In this document: in pieces, positions 15,501-27,815 of the stretch | How the letters are laid out: every line of letters starts with the position of its first letter | How positions within the stretch are numbered: the first letter of the stretch is position 1 | Assembly: GCA_022747635.1 (NCBI GenBank) | Contig: JAKTNV010000008.1 | Coordinates: 1,963,001 to 2,027,000 of the forward strand | Reading direction: 5' to 3' | From: Hetaerina americana | Taxonomy: Eukaryota; Arthropoda; Insecta; Odonata; Calopterygidae | Length of the DNA stretch: 64,000 nucleotides | Program-made: the position numbers and the translations under genes | The notes under the pieces: generated by a model | Seen by the model: only the letters and a program-made list of their open reading frames with translations | Databases searched by the model: none | Told to the model about the DNA's origin: nothing

Positions 15501-18082
15501 CGTATGAATAACGCACGATCTGAATTAGAGGTTGCTATTTGAGTTGTGGGACGAGGGTGGACCAGAGCTGGCTTGTCTGCCTGTGGGAAGCGGAATTTTT
15601 CGGCTGGGAAAAAAATATGTCAATGGTTTTTCGGAACGAGACAATCTCAGTTCTGGTATTTCGGAACGAGAATAATATGGTGAAAGGCAGCAGTTCCACC
15701 ATTGGGCACTGGTGGCGCAGAGCGAGTGGGTCAGCCCGGGATCAGTTGCCTCGGCTGCGGGCGAGAGTGGAATGCACGGTATCCGCAGCAGTACTGCGAT
15801 GCGGAAGGCAACGGGAAACCACCACATTAGTCTCCCTAGAATATGCAGCCTTGTCTTACATTCAAATACAGTAGTAGAATGAAAAAGATATGTACTTTAG
15901 TCCTAAGATTGGAATACTAAATCTATAGAATTGGAAATTAGGTTGGATTTGGTGGGATTTGGATGCGTGGATATGGATTAAGAATGATGAAAGTAAAAGA
16001 GACCCGAACGAAAACAAACGAATGAGTACTGAAGGTGATAAGAGGCGGAGGGGAGATGGGACTGTTACGGAGACATCGAATGGGAGGTTCGATATGTCGG
16101 TCGGGAGCGATTTGATTGACAGTTCAAGTGTGAAGTCTGTTGTGTATGCATTTTGAAATTCGGATTTAGTTTAAATATTTCTTTTAAGCTGAGAGCATCC
16201 GCGAAATGATAACACAATCTATTTGTTCTACCCGATGCCTCATATTAACAACTGTCACATCAAACCGAATTATTATTATAAGTCTATTCGAAGATGGAAC
16301 TGTCAAAATTTGAGGTAAAACTTGACCAATTATGTCCTCATGTCATCTAACGGTTTACTACGAGTAATCGGCTGTGAATTCGGAAGGTCAAACGTCAGGG
16401 TAGCGTCGTAAATACGTACTTTTGTATATTTTTGTTGGGTCAAAACCCCCTAGGATTTACCATGGTCGTGTCCGGGATGTATAACGTGATTTGCCTACGT
16501 TTATCTGGAATCCTTGCGGACGACGTTTTTCCTACGTGACCAAATATTGAGGCAGAAATTCGCACGAGGCCATCTGTGCTGAGTCGGGCGACAACATTTA
16601 CGCATAAGTGATCCATCCGTGAGGTCACGTGAAATAAATCCTCCGGCGAGCGGAGTTTTGAGGAAAGAGCGAGGTGCAATTTCCATGAGAATGTCCACAG
16701 CTGGACTTGGTAATAATCCTTAGGTCTTTCTTCGAATTATTCACTTGATCGTGTTTGATTCTCGCTATTGATGAAGACTGAGTGCGCGTTTGTGCCTCGT
16801 ACATTTCTTCACTGACGAGTAGCATTGCTCTCTCTCTCTCTCTCCCCCCTCCCCTTCCCTACCTCTTGGAGATGTGCTTCCAAGAGAGGTGTAGTTGCTT
16901 GTTCTCATTTCGACGTGGTCCAGATTCCGTGTCAGGCTGATGTTTCTTCAACTCTGGTTCCGCTGCATCTCATCTGAAGGTTCGGAACAGGAAATGTTCG
17001 TGCTTGTGTGCCGTAATACATCCACCGGAAACGTCTCCTCACTTAAGGAGAGATGCGAGTCTTAGATCGCCTTTGAAAATATACTTACCTTCATGCATAC
17101 GAGTAGGCAGGTGGAAATTTGAGGAGGTCCTTTATTACTTCTGCAAAACTTCTTATCAAGGCATTTAAATGTAACGTCTTTTCTGTTGCAATTACCTTGT
17201 AATTGGTTATGGACGTTGGAGTTGTTTTTTTTTAATTTAAGGTTTCCTGGTGTAGTTGCTGACCTGTGAAATGAAGAGTAAACTTATCCAATTTAAAACA
17301 CCTTTTAGGCGTCGTCATATTAATTCACTCTAATTCGTAGGATTTGCGTGTAGCAATATTTTTAAGGGAAATGCGGTGTAGCAAAACAGGCAGGCTTAAA
17401 TATGTGAAATCTAAGGGTTATATGTACTTCGTTTTCAGGTGAAACTTAGATGATATCCCCGTGGTTTCCAAAGGCATCGGTGGGAAGGGTTGTTGGTGAT
17501 GATGAAATATCTAATTTGAGTGTATCTGGTCCCGCCTCGTCATGTTTTCATGATATGGGACAGAATGTAGGGCAAATCATGTAATGATTAAAAAATATAT
17601 TAATATTACTTAAATGTTGATGTTTCTGAAGGATTTCCGGCTAATTAATAAGGGCCCTATTAAACTTCCTAGTAATCTCATGTTACTCCGATCCATCTTT
17701 TAGCTGATCTTAATCGTTACTACTCGTTCGTTCCTTTTCTTATGCCTCTTAGATATTACTTTGCTATGGGTAATAATTATGCAAATACTTACGATTTAAC
17801 AATGCTGAATAAGTAGGTGATAGCAGCTTTTTTACGCGACTCTTTCCATGGTTTTAGCATGGAAAAAAGCTGATTGCCTAGATTTTGCAGTTGTAATGAT
17901 GTCACTAGGCTTGGGAGATGTTTGTTCAATACGCACGTAATCCGTAGGAAGGTTCGTAAAGTGCCATCTTTAAGAATCCTCCCTCTGAAGACAAGATGTC
18001 AATTGTAATCATAGGAGATAGAATTCATCTGAAACTCTGTTGCATCGTATTTATTTGACATTCGTTTGCTTCCATCCTCCAG
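12526..18082. other. non-coding, probable upstream intron of mastermind
   Basis: No exon can be supported. In mastermind genes the Notch/CSL-binding basic region is encoded upstream of the glutamine-rich region; no matching sequence appears here, so this is read as intron extending off the window. Small features inside are a C/T-rich stretch at 13365-13450, a 27-bp palindrome at 15086-15112 and a CT dinucleotide run near 16828-16845. Confidence 0.55.
15086..15112. repeat. 27-bp perfect palindrome
   Basis: Two 13-bp arms (ATCTCTCGCAGAT and its reverse complement) are separated by a single A. Such a short dyad could be a binding site for a dimeric factor or a chance hairpin; nothing around it decides. 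Confidence 0.8.
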
Positions 18083-18088
18083 CAGCAG
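18066..18088 (+). promoter_or_regulatory. 3' splice acceptor with tandem NAGs
   Basis: A pyrimidine tract (TTGCTTCCATCCTCC) is followed by AGCAGCAG, giving consecutive AG acceptors ending at 18082, 18085 and 18088. Use of the first gives an exon starting Gln-Gln-Lys-Phe-Leu-Lys; use of the later ones drops one or two glutamines without changing frame. Confidence 0.75.
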
Positions 18089-20584
18089 AAATTCCTGAAG
18101 CGGACGGCGGAGGAGCTGGAGCCTCCAGGTGGACCTGGGGACGCCTTCGAGCCACCCTCGAAATTGCACTGCTCCGGCCCAGGGCACCCTCACCAACCCC
18201 AGCAGCACCAACACCAAGGTCAGGGCGGACCGAGCCAGCAGCACCAGGGCAACCAGCAGGGTCCGCCGCACCACAATCACCTGAACCAGGGCAACCCTCA
18301 GCAACAGCAGCAGCAGCAACAACAACAGCAACAACAGCAGCAGCAGGGCCCACCCGGTCCGGGACAGGGGCAGCAAGGCCAGAGGGGCGGCGAGGGCCTC
18401 ACCAAGTTCTCCGTCGAGATCGTCCAGCAGCTCGAGTTCACCACGTCGACCGCGAACTCGCAACCGCAACAGATATCCACCAACGTGACGGTCAAGGCTC
18501 TGACCAACGCGTCCGTCAAAAGCGACGTCGGCGGCGGAAATGCCGGCACGCCCGGATCGGGCCCAGCGGGGGCCCCCGGTTCGACGGGACCACCCGGCGG
18601 TGGAGGCTGTGCCTCCCCTGCGACGCCCAAGTCGGGGCCCGGGACGCCCTCTCGGGTGGGCGGGGGACTGGGGTGCGTGGACATCGGAACTCTCGTCGAA
18701 TGCAAGCAGGAGCCCGGAGACAGCGAGTTCGTGGACCTGGAGCAGTGCGCGGCGGCGCTGGAGAAGGACGCGGCGGCCAACGGAGCCACCTTCCCCGGCT
18801 TCACTGACCTCATCGGAGACGACACGAGCGACGAGATCATCACGTCCGACGCCTTTAAAGATCTCATCTCGGAGATATCGGATTTCCACCCCGAGTTCAT
18901 GCGGGAGTTCGACTTCGAGGAGAAGAGCGTGGACGGGCTGGCCGCCGCAGCGGCCGCCGCCAACAGCGTCGTCCTGGCCGCCGCAGCGCAGGGAGGGACC
19001 GCCCCGGCGACGGGGGCGCCCGGCGCAGGGGCAGGCGCCACGGCCGGATCCGGGGCTGCCGGCGGTGGAGCCGGTGGACCTGGTTCCGGTGGCACGGGAG
19101 GGCCGGGCAGTAACGTCACTGCTGGCGGGAACAGCAACCAAGGGCAAGGTCCTGGCGGCGGGGGGAACGCCAGCACCAACGGTAACCAGGCCCCGCTGGC
19201 CAGCTCCGGGCAGCTGGTGCCGAAGGTGGAGGAGGGTGCTTGCACTCCCACACCGGATCAAAAGGACCACCACCACCCTTCGGCGCACCACATGCTGGAG
19301 CAGAGTGGCGTCGTGGGGAAGGTCCCCACCGCAGTGGGCGGGGCCGCGGGGGCTGCAGCGGCCGGTTGCCTCAGCAACCACAGCAGCAACAGCAATCACA
19401 GCAACAGCGTCGGAAGCCCGCTCCTCCAAGGAGGGCCCCAGTTTTCCCCTCAACCCCAGGGCGGCATGTTCGAGGGCCCCCACGGACCCCAGCCCCCTTC
19501 CTCGCTCGCTAACAAGCAAGGGGGTCCGCCGCCTCCTCCCCACCCCCACGGACCGCCCCACTCCCAAGGAAGAATACCTTCCTACCCCCCCAGCCTCGAT
19601 TTCGGCAAGGCGGAGCTGAGTCCGGCAGCTCAGACGCTCAAGCAGATGGCGGAACAGCACCAGCACAAGACGCAGCAGCAGATGGGCATGGCGTTCGGCG
19701 GCCCCGCGCACCCACCGTCGGGGCCGCAGCAGTCGGCGCCGAGGAACGCGAGGTCGCCCTACGCCGAGTTCCCTTTCGGGAGTGGCGGCGGCGGTGGCGG
19801 GGGCGGAGGTGGGGACTTCATGGGCAGCCCCGGCAGCGGACCCACGACCCCCCACGGCCCCCCGCCGCAGTTCCTCTCCAAGGGCGGCGGGGGCGCCGGC
19901 GGCGCAGGGTCCCCTTTTGGCCACTTGGAGGCCATCTCCGTAGCGGCAGCGGCCGCGGCGGCTGCAGCTCAGCAGGCCGGCTTCCAGGGCGGTGGCATGG
20001 AGGCCCAGAAGAGGCAGCAGCAGGCCCTGCACCACTTCCACCAGCAGCAACAGCAGCAGCAGCAGCAACAGCACTCCCCGCAGCAGAAGCCTCCGCCTGG
20101 CCTCGCCGCCTCTTCGCCTTCGCCCTCCGGGGTCCCCGGGGGGATCCTCGGGGGCGGCGGCGGCCCTCCTCCGGGCTACGGCGGGGGCCAGCAGGGCGTG
20201 CCGCAGGGTGCGGGGGTTGCGGGGAACCAGGGGGCGGGGCAGGGTGCGGGAGGACCGCCCGGGGCGAAGCAGTTCTCGCACTACGGCGGAAGTCCACAGC
20301 AGATGCAGGCGCACGCGGCCGCCTATCTGGTCAGGGGTCAGCCGGGTCAACCGGGCCCGCCCCAGCAGAGCCCGCAACAGCAGCACCACCACCATCACCC
20401 GCATCCTCAGCAAGGGGTGCCGGGCGGTCCCGGCTCGGGTGCTGGTCAACCGGGCCCGGGTCAGCAGCAGCAGCAGTTCGGCAGGGGCACGCCGCCGAGG
20501 CCGCCCTCGCACCCTGGTCCAAACGGTCTTCAGATCAGTTCGGCGCAGCAACTACACATCAGCCAAGCGGGTCCCCATATTCAG
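18083..20584 (+). CDS. mam: mastermind, large internal glutamine-rich exon
   Basis: This 2502-bp exon encodes 834 residues of a mastermind-family protein, the nuclear co-activator that docks on the Notch intracellular domain and Su(H)/CSL and recruits p300/CBP. It opens with QQKFLKRTAEELEPP, then a 16-Gln run (residues 73-88), an acidic block at about 210-281 containing FPGFTDLIGDD, DEIITSDAFKDLISEISDF and MREFDFEE (the most conserved segment and the basis of the identification), a Gly run near 566-578, a 10-Gln run (654-663), and Gly, Pro, Gln and His-rich sequence to the donor. Both boundaries fall between codons (phase 0). There is no initiator or terminator: the exon coding the basic Notch-binding helix and the last exons lie outside the window. 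It is much more GC-rich than its flanks. The family call is firm; exact orthology and the acceptor used are inferred. Confidence 0.9.
18299..18346 (+). repeat. CAG/CAA repeat encoding 16 glutamines
   Basis: A mixed CAG and CAA tract inside the mastermind exon encodes 16 consecutive glutamines. The CAA interruptions would stabilise it against slippage. Confidence 0.9.
20042..20071 (+). repeat. CAG/CAA repeat encoding 10 glutamines
   Basis: The second pure glutamine run of the mastermind exon, preceded by a His-rich segment (HHFH) and followed by HSPQQK. Confidence 0.9.
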
Positions 20585-20593
20585 GTGAGTGCC
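20585..20593 (+). promoter_or_regulatory. 5' splice donor of the mastermind exon
   Basis: CAG|GTGAGTGCC matches the consensus donor. Beyond it, Gln/Gly-rich codon usage ends and the frame reaches a stop after 17 codons. Confidence 0.85.
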
Positions 20594-21139
20594 GCCTTTC
20601 GTCATTTATCACGGCCGTGTTTACTGTTAACGTAGGTTTCAGATGTCCTCTATGTCTACAATACCCAACGCCGCGAGGGCGTGTAGCGGGGGTGTTAGGT
20701 CACCAACCATGAATGCAAAACCCCGATCATGTTACCTCCAACTAAATATTAATTTGACTCAGCACTGGAAAATGTTAATTACACGAAAGAAAATACGCAC
20801 ATGTAGCTATGTTCAACAACAGATGGATGCGCGCACCACGTGCATAGCTCCAGGGGGTGCGCCTCGTCGAACTCAACGGGAAACCCTTCCCCTATCCGCG
20901 TTTTTTTGCTTCCATTCCGTCCAATACTGCCTATTATATTCCTCCCCCTGCCTTGCGTTGTCGTGCAATCACTGCCTTCAGCATTTCCAAGAAATTAAAA
21001 TGAATTCGATGTATCGTATCTTTGAAATTATTCACGTCGACGTGCTCCATGTGGAAAATATCGACAATTTGTCGATACCTTGTCTCATTTCCCATCCCTA
21101 GCCCCGTCGCGTCTTAAGTACCCTTCCTTATCCACGCAC
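20594..21139. other. probable mastermind intron
   Basis: Sequence after the donor with no coding character. The 152-codon open frame at 20643-21101 has no recognisable domain and its composition is unlike the exon. Confidence 0.5.
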
Positions 21140-21663
21140 GCCCGCCCGTAATGGCCTCGTCCCTCCAATCGATTCCTATTTTCTTCAATATACTCATTAG
21201 TTTTTCCCCACTCACTCTATCAAACGCTTTTTCGAAATCTACGAAACAGGCAAATATCCCAGGTTGTGTTCTGTATTCCTCTCAATTAATAATCTCATTA
21301 CTACAATGGCATCACGCGTACCTCTCCCCTTCCTAAACCCAAACTGATCATCCCCTAAGTAATCATTTGCCCTACTCTCAATCCTTTTGTTTATGATCCT
21401 GAGAACAACTCTAGCTGCGTGGGATATCAAACTTATCGTCCTGTAGTCCTCACGTGATGTAGCCTTCACCTTTTTCGGAATAGGAACTAAAACTGATCTC
21501 ACACAGTCTTCCGGCCAGATTCACTCCTCATAAATACTACGAATCAGCCCATACAGCCTCTTCCTCCCACATTTACCTAAACATTTCAATAGTTCCGCGG
21601 GAATGTTATCCACCCCCACGGCCTCATTTGGTTTATCTCCCTTAATGTCCTTTCTATCTTATC
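21140..21663 (-). pseudogene. LINE family A, N-terminal RT fragment
   Basis: On the minus strand this encodes the first reverse transcriptase blocks of the same LINE family: NEAVGVDNIPAELLKCLGKC, a WPEDCVRSVLVPIPKK segment, DYRTISLISHAARVVLRII, DDQFGFRKGRGTRDAI and then FVDFEKAFDRV at about 21212-21248, the block carrying the first catalytic aspartate. A TGA near 21527 breaks the frame and a frameshift near 21240 separates the last block. It complements the copy at 11288-12280, which has the later RT blocks, but the two are separate insertions. Its 5' side is also cut off at an AT microsatellite. Confidence 0.85.
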
Positions 21664-21671
21664 GTATAGTA

Positions 21672-21673
21672 TG

Positions 21674-21767
<94 letters not shown>

Positions 21768-21769
21768 GT
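21672..21769. repeat. (AT)n(GT)n compound microsatellite
   Basis: About 60 bp of AT repeats pass into about 35 bp of GT repeats, immediately 5' of the LINE fragment. Confidence 0.95.
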
Positions 21770-22262
21770 GTGTGTTCTTGCCCCTCTCGCTCTCATCCTT
21801 CCCCTCCTTCGAAACAAGGGTCGCTCCGACGACGCTATTTCCGTGACTGATGCTTACCCTGTCGCACCCTCAGTTTCTCCCCGCCCAACCCTCTCTCCCC
21901 CTTTTAGTCTGACGGGAGAGAGAGAGGACGCGTTCACCAAGAGTCGTTTCCACAGTTTCCGGCTAACTGGATTCGTGCCACTCATCGGTAAACCCAAAAA
22001 CCACCCTTCAACAACGCACAATAGGCTGTCTAGGTATTTTCTTCCGACGCAGAGTTTGAACATACTATGAGCTAGCGGTGCAAGTATGTGCTCGGTATGC
22101 GAGGGACCGCTTCAAAAGTTCAATATCATAGCTTGCCTGCTTTCGATATCCTTAGGTTATGCAGTGGTAGCCTCTGGGATGTTCCGATGCCGTAACGGCG
22201 TGCCATGGGTTAAGAATTTCAAAGAAAAGCGCTGACGAGTGAATAAGTCGAATTCATACTTT
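21770..22262. other. non-coding
   Basis: No gene or repeat recognised. A 155-codon plus-strand frame starts inside the microsatellite and has no domain. Confidence 0.45.
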
Positions 22263-22380
22263 GGCAAATTCCAAAGAAACTGCGGGAGATGCCGCAACTG
22301 GAACTTTTAACGGAGCCATCCGTTAATATGCATTTCAATGAAGGGGAATGATTTTTACACTCTGAAATTGTTGCATTGGA
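22263..22380 (-). repeat. SINE family 2 body, rearranged copy
   Basis: The reverse complement of 22275-22340 matches 41745-41815, including AACGGA, TGGCTCCGTTAAAA and TTGCGGCATCTCCCGCAGTTT. The neighbouring segment at 22342-22380 matches the other copy in the opposite orientation, so this copy is a mosaic with one part inverted. No tRNA-like head was found. Confidence 0.65.
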
Positions 22381-25300
22381 ATTCCTACTTTTTTTCCACC
22401 AGATTTTCTGGGTAATGTTTCAGTCAAGTGCATATCTAGTGAAGAATCAAGAATTTTTGTTATTCCCGATTAATTGTTGATACCATTAATGTGCTATTCA
22501 TATTTTCATAAAGCACGAACCGTAAAAGAGTTACGGTCGTCGTTCGGAAAGAGTAAAGATGGCGGGGGTTGAATTGAATTTTCCTCAAACGTTGGTTATA
22601 GTCATCGCAATAAGCCTCCGGTCTTCTCGTAATTGATTGACGGTCTAAATCCCGAAACCGAACGATAGGCCACTTCGAAGAAAATCTTGCCTGATGGTTG
22701 ATTTCTCTTTCCGGAGTCATTCCCGGCTATTCTTTTGACCAAGCTAACCTTCACGCCGCTCGCTGGTTCCGCACGATATACCGGAGCGTAGAAACTACAT
22801 ACTGTATACTGCATAGGTACACCCGTTTTGGTCCTTGAATTCCGTGCCTTTAAAATGCACGCGTTCTTTCAGTAGTTTCGTTGCAGCGACGCCCCTGGGT
22901 TTTTCCTCCTTGGGGGAAGTGCGTTTTTCCGTATTCCTCCGCCGCCTCGCTTCCCTCCGCCCACACCCCCTCCTCCCGCTGCGCCTCTCCCCTCCCCTCT
23001 TTCTTTTAACCCCCTCCCAAAACCAACGGCCCACTACTCAAACATTTTCCCGCAGGGCAGTCGACCTTCTTGTTTCAGAACCCCTCGAGACATTCTTCAA
23101 GGATTTCCTATCCTTGGCCGGTGTGTTTTGAAAGTTACAACTGAAAACTCAGCGCTTTCACCTCGGGGAAATGTTCCGAAGACCTCGCACTCATTTCTTG
23201 AGAGTAATGACACGGAAATTTTCATTCGATTTAATTTATGCATCGCCGATTTCGGTGCGGACTGATTGTCCGCACCCCAATCAATCCACGTGCGTGACGT
23301 AGAATCGTTTCTTTATTATACGTCGTCTTCATATTTCTGAAATAAATGTAGTTTATCGATTTTCCTTTCTTGAGAACCACTTGACTTCTAAAACCTTAAC
23401 AGTCTTAGGAAAGGGAATCGTCCTATGTATGATTGAAACGGTGGAGTTGTTCGGCTGTCGTTTAGCGAGTTGGGGTAGTGTTTTGATGGACCCTCGAGCG
23501 ACAAACTATTGTGCTCAATAAGTTCTAGCGAACGTGACAAGCAATCCTTGAAGTCAATCCATACTACGCATTGCAACAACTGGATATGTAGCTCTCCATT
23601 TTTCCACCTCACATAATTCCATCCAAAATGCCTATTCTTTTCATTCCCCTTTATCTCTCTTCCCTCTCTCGTCTTTGCAATAGTCTTCATCGTCAAATAT
23701 CCTCCAATTTTCTCCTGAATTCATGGTTGAGTAAGTGTATACTTAAAAAAATTAGGTCGCTTATCACGAGATTGGTAAATTTGATGATTTCTCAATTGTA
23801 ATTGGGTAAACAATTTAATGTATATATTACGGTAAAGTATTTTTTAGACCTTTTAAGAGCATCATTTATAATATATACGACTTAACAGGTCGGATTTATA
23901 GTCAACCGCCTTCCTCTCCTTGGGGTAACCTGTCCCAGATCGTCGGACCGAAACGTTTGATTCCAATTCTATTCGTCAGCGCACGCCTAATTAACATTAA
24001 ATCCCCCTGAACAGTTAATATCTCTTTAGGCGAGTGATTTTCTCGCAAGCAAACGACGATCATCAAAGTTGAGCTCGCTAAATATTAATTCGGTGTAAAA
24101 GAGGAGACAATTCGCGTTACAAAATCTGATGCACTCGATTCGCCGCTCCGCGTCGTTCTCCCCGCCGCCCGCCGAAGGATCTAATTTTAAAAGCGTGGGC
24201 AAGGGACGTCGCCGGGTTCCAAGGAAGGACCGACCCCCCCTTCTCTTTCCTTCGTGTGAACTCGGGGTCCCTTCTCCGTCCCCCTCTCCCTTATGGGCCT
24301 TCTTGCTCCCTCGTCCTCCCGCCGACGCCTCATGTCCTTCCCTCTTCCCCATTGAGGGAGGAAGACTTCACCTTCGCGCGCCTTCCTCCTGGTCTCCCCT
24401 ACCCTGCTCCCTCCCGACCTCTTCCTCCCCCGACCATATTTCCCCCCACTTCCCCCACCAATCTCCTTCCTCCCTGCCCTACCACAAAACCCGAACTCCC
24501 AAATATTCTCCTCCTCTCCCCCCTCCTCGCCCGGCCGGCCGCCCCCGGTGCGGGGCGATACCCACATGCCTCTCTCTCCCTGCCTAGCCTCCTCCTCTCT
24601 GGCTCCCTCCATACTTTCTGGATTTCCCACGCGGTGTTGTCAAAGCTGCTGCTGCCCTGGTCGACGAGGGTGGTACGACTGCGTTTATCATTTTCAAGTC
24701 TCGCTCACGCTGGATATGAAAGAAACCTTGAGAAATCTCACTTTACGAGAATTCACGTTAGCCTTACTTAGCTTCTTACGTCGTTCGCAATAATGACTTA
24801 CGTCTCAATGAGGTGAGCCAATCCGCGAAGATTTTGTCATTTCTTAGGGCCTTCCAATTGGAGCACTATGTCGTCGGTCGGTTGGTGTTTCCGTTGTGAA
24901 CCTACCGTGGAAAATATGGAATTGCATTGTACACTCTCAACTCCCGAAATATTATTTCATATCTCAATTGAAGAATTCTCACGAGTTTCGCATGTTTCTC
25001 GTCAACGGTTCACGTTGCTCCTGGGGTTGTCGTTATTTGGTCAGTTTATAGCGACTTGGACTTAAAAGATTGTTAAGGTGGGGGTGGTCATCCTTCTCGT
25101 CGCGTTGACCCCTGAAGGCGAACTGTGGACGGACATCGCGCATAGCCATGCATGTGCTCGGCTTCATACGTATTCTAAGTTGCGTTTCTTGTTCTTGCGT
25201 TAAGTACTTGCACTCAAGAGGCCTTACTGTCCCCCTTCAAATTCTAGGCGCTCTCCCAGAGGACTTGAGCGCTCCTTCCGTTTGATTCGATCGGAAGTAC

Positions 25301-26599
25301 TTTTTACGGTTTTGAAAAGTTTGCTCGAAAGGTTCAATTAAAAAAAAAGAACTACATTTTTGAATATCCTAAAGTAAAAATTACGCTTAGCGCAATTGTA
25401 ATGAACCCCCGTAATTTCCTGGATTCGCGAGACAGGAAAATTAACAAAAAAATAATGTTTAAATTCTCCCCAAAAACCCGTTTCAGCCTTGAAAATGTAC
25501 GAATAGTTCCACATTTAAATGAAGACCTTGAAGTTCTTCCGTTTTAATAAACTTTCATTCGCGACCCCGTTTCGATGCGAAATTTCATCATATGACACTG
25601 GATCACTGAATAAATGCAATGAGCGTGGCTTTACTGCTTCACTTGACGTTAATTAAATCTGTGAATCGAAAGTGGTCTTGAATAAAACAGTTGAAATCAG
25701 TGCGGTTATGAAAATCTCCATGGAAATTGTTGGAAATTCGAATGGAATTGTTGTCCGATGGATTTAATTTGTCCTGGTTTTTGTCGATGGGTTTCAGGAT
25801 TAGCGGGGTGCCGGCGACAGGTGTGCTCAAAGATTATGAGCGAGCACTCAAATCTGAAATGTGTTTCAAACTACCGATCAAGGGCCATTGCCCCCCCCCC
25901 CCACTGCTCTTCCTGCAGTGCCCTCGCTTCGTCCCCTTCCCTCTCCTGTCGGAGAGTCGTCTTCTTGCTATTTTCGATTTCGATGTGACCCCATTCCAAC
26001 CAATGAGCAAGTGGCGCGCTTCCCCTTGCTCGGTGAAAACGATGCGAGGCCGTTTTGCATCGATTGTCTCGGCGTGTGCATCGGGTTCCCGCACCCCCCT
26101 CCCCCTCTTGCCACCGCCCGCCACGGGACGGACGCCGCCGGGTACGCGCCCCCTCTCCCCCCCACCTTCCCTTGCACTCTCCGCCGTGGAATACTTTCGC
26201 GTCTTGAAATTCCATCCGTGAAGCGATGCACCTCACGCGTGGTGATTCCATGAGCCATGGTGCACCTTTTCGTCGCGGACAGGTCGGTAGGTGATCGTGG
26301 GCGCACTCGGCATTGGACGGTGGCACTTGTCCAAATCGCTCCTCTCTCGTCCTGCCGCAAAGCCTGGCTTCGACATCCAAATTAACACTCCGCGATCTAC
26401 CAAAGAGGTGTGTGGTAGGGGTTGCAAGGTGGGAAGGGTAAGTGATAAGGGAGGATATGGGAGAAGAAGCCTGAGGGAAGCTTCTTGTGTCCATGTCCCT
26501 TGCTCCCCGTGTTTCGTCCTAGTCCTCAGGCAGTAGTCCTTATTTTTTAGTACCCTGCAAGCCACCGCTAGGGTATGTGGCAGGGGGTGAATACACACC
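22381..26599. other. non-coding; C/T-rich islands
   Basis: No supported exon. C/T-rich islands lie at 22915-23040 and 24215-24615, and a 9-bp stem with a 5-base loop occurs at 23254-23276. Open frames of 140 to 207 codons at 24.1-24.8 kb and 25.8-26.6 kb overlap each other on both strands and follow base composition. Confidence 0.5.
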
Positions 26600-27357
26600 A
26601 GACTAATTTTGATCCGAATATATTTAGATCCTATCGGGGTCGGACAATGTTATTCTGATCCCTTATCGTTCTGGTAAAAAACGACATCTAAAATCTGTCT
26701 GTTCTACTCTAAAATCTCTCTAATTTTTTTGACTTGATCTCTTCTCCCGTAGTACGATGGGGGTAATAACACATTTTCAACATCACTGCTAAAGAGACGT
26801 CCTTCCAATTCATGCAAGAGCTTCAATCTGTAATTTAACCTTCGCTCCATTTAGTGATTCCCAGCCTAGCCGCCCTAATATTTTTGACACGCCTCTGAGT
26901 TTATCATAACAACGTTTTACAAATCTAGCTCCTCTACGCTGCTCGAGATCCAATTCGACAATAAAACCAACTTCGTGAGGATCCCATTTATACTGATAGC
27001 ATATTCTATGAATGAGGCCTATCCAGCGACAGATTATATTTCTCTTTGACCTTCTCATATTATGTATCCAGTACTCTTCTAATTAATCCTATTTTTTTGT
27101 TTACTTGACCACATACCCCGTTTGTTTTTCACCCAGGAGGGATTGTGAGTGAGGGTAACGCCTAGGTATTCAATCGAGTCTACATATTCCATTTCGGTGT
27201 TCTCGATGCAGTCAGGAGGGAATAGGTCTTTTTCCAAAAATTCATCACTACGCATTTTTTTGGGTGTAGTTCTAATCGACAAGTGTCGCGGCAGGCCACT
27301 CTTTATCTTTTGCGGTGACCTTCAGCAAATCATCCGGCCCGAGAAAAGTCCCAATTA
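26600..27357 (-). pseudogene. LINE family B, RT C-terminal fragment
   Basis: A decayed reverse transcriptase of a second LINE family on the minus strand. In order it shows a degraded active-site motif (GPDD where FADD is expected) with DLLKVTAKDKEWP, then CRLELHPKK, YLGVTLTHNPSW, a WDPHEVGFI plus QRRGARFVKRCYD segment, LGRLGWESLNGA and finally PPSYYGRRDQVKKIREI. Frameshifts and stops break it into pieces. This order is the usual thumb and C-terminal layout of CR1/Jockey-type LINEs. The same motifs recur at 63350-63850 on the plus strand. Confidence 0.75.
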
Positions 27358-27651
27358 ACTTCCCTGTCCTCCGTTCGATATGTCCCTAAGGAGACAGACC
27401 CCAGTTTCCGCCTTCTCGGGAGTCTTCTGCTTCATTGGTCACCCGGGCCTTCCATTATTTCTCGATCGCTCCTGTGCGACACTGTGTTTGCGTCGTCCCA
27501 AAATATCTTTGGCAACAGGCTTCCCTGTCTTAGCGATATGTCGTAAACCCAGCATCGAAACCCAAAACACTCCACGGTCCAGCGCGAAATCTAGTTCTCA
27601 GTTGGGACTTGACCGTAAGGTTGCTACGAGACTCGCGTTAACGTAGCACTA

Positions 27652-27815
27652 GAACACGTGTCCATACTTCCGCTTCTCGAAATACACTAGATGAAAGTAA
27701 CGATCTAAAACCTGCGCATGCGTGTTGAGGGGGAATGTTACTTCCACATGCCACCAGGAGTGCTCCTGAAGGTCATTGTACAAGTGGTCTACAAGCATGT
27801 GTGTATTAGTTGTCA
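27652..27815 (+). repeat. dispersed repeat X, copy 1
   Basis: About 165 bp aligned without gaps to the minus strand of 38465-38635. The central 56 bp (27709-27764) are identical in the two copies while the flanks differ at roughly one base in five. The shared frame contains two stops here and none in copy 2. Family unknown. Confidence 0.75.

Noticed and set aside
17999..20551. 850-codon minus-strand open frame opposite the mastermind exon
   Set aside because: It is the antisense shadow of a GC-rich coding exon; its Leu and Arg-rich product has no domain, and the plus strand carries a recognised protein with matching splice sites.
24129..24771. Frames of 147 to 171 codons on both strands
   Set aside because: Compositional, no domain, no exon boundaries.
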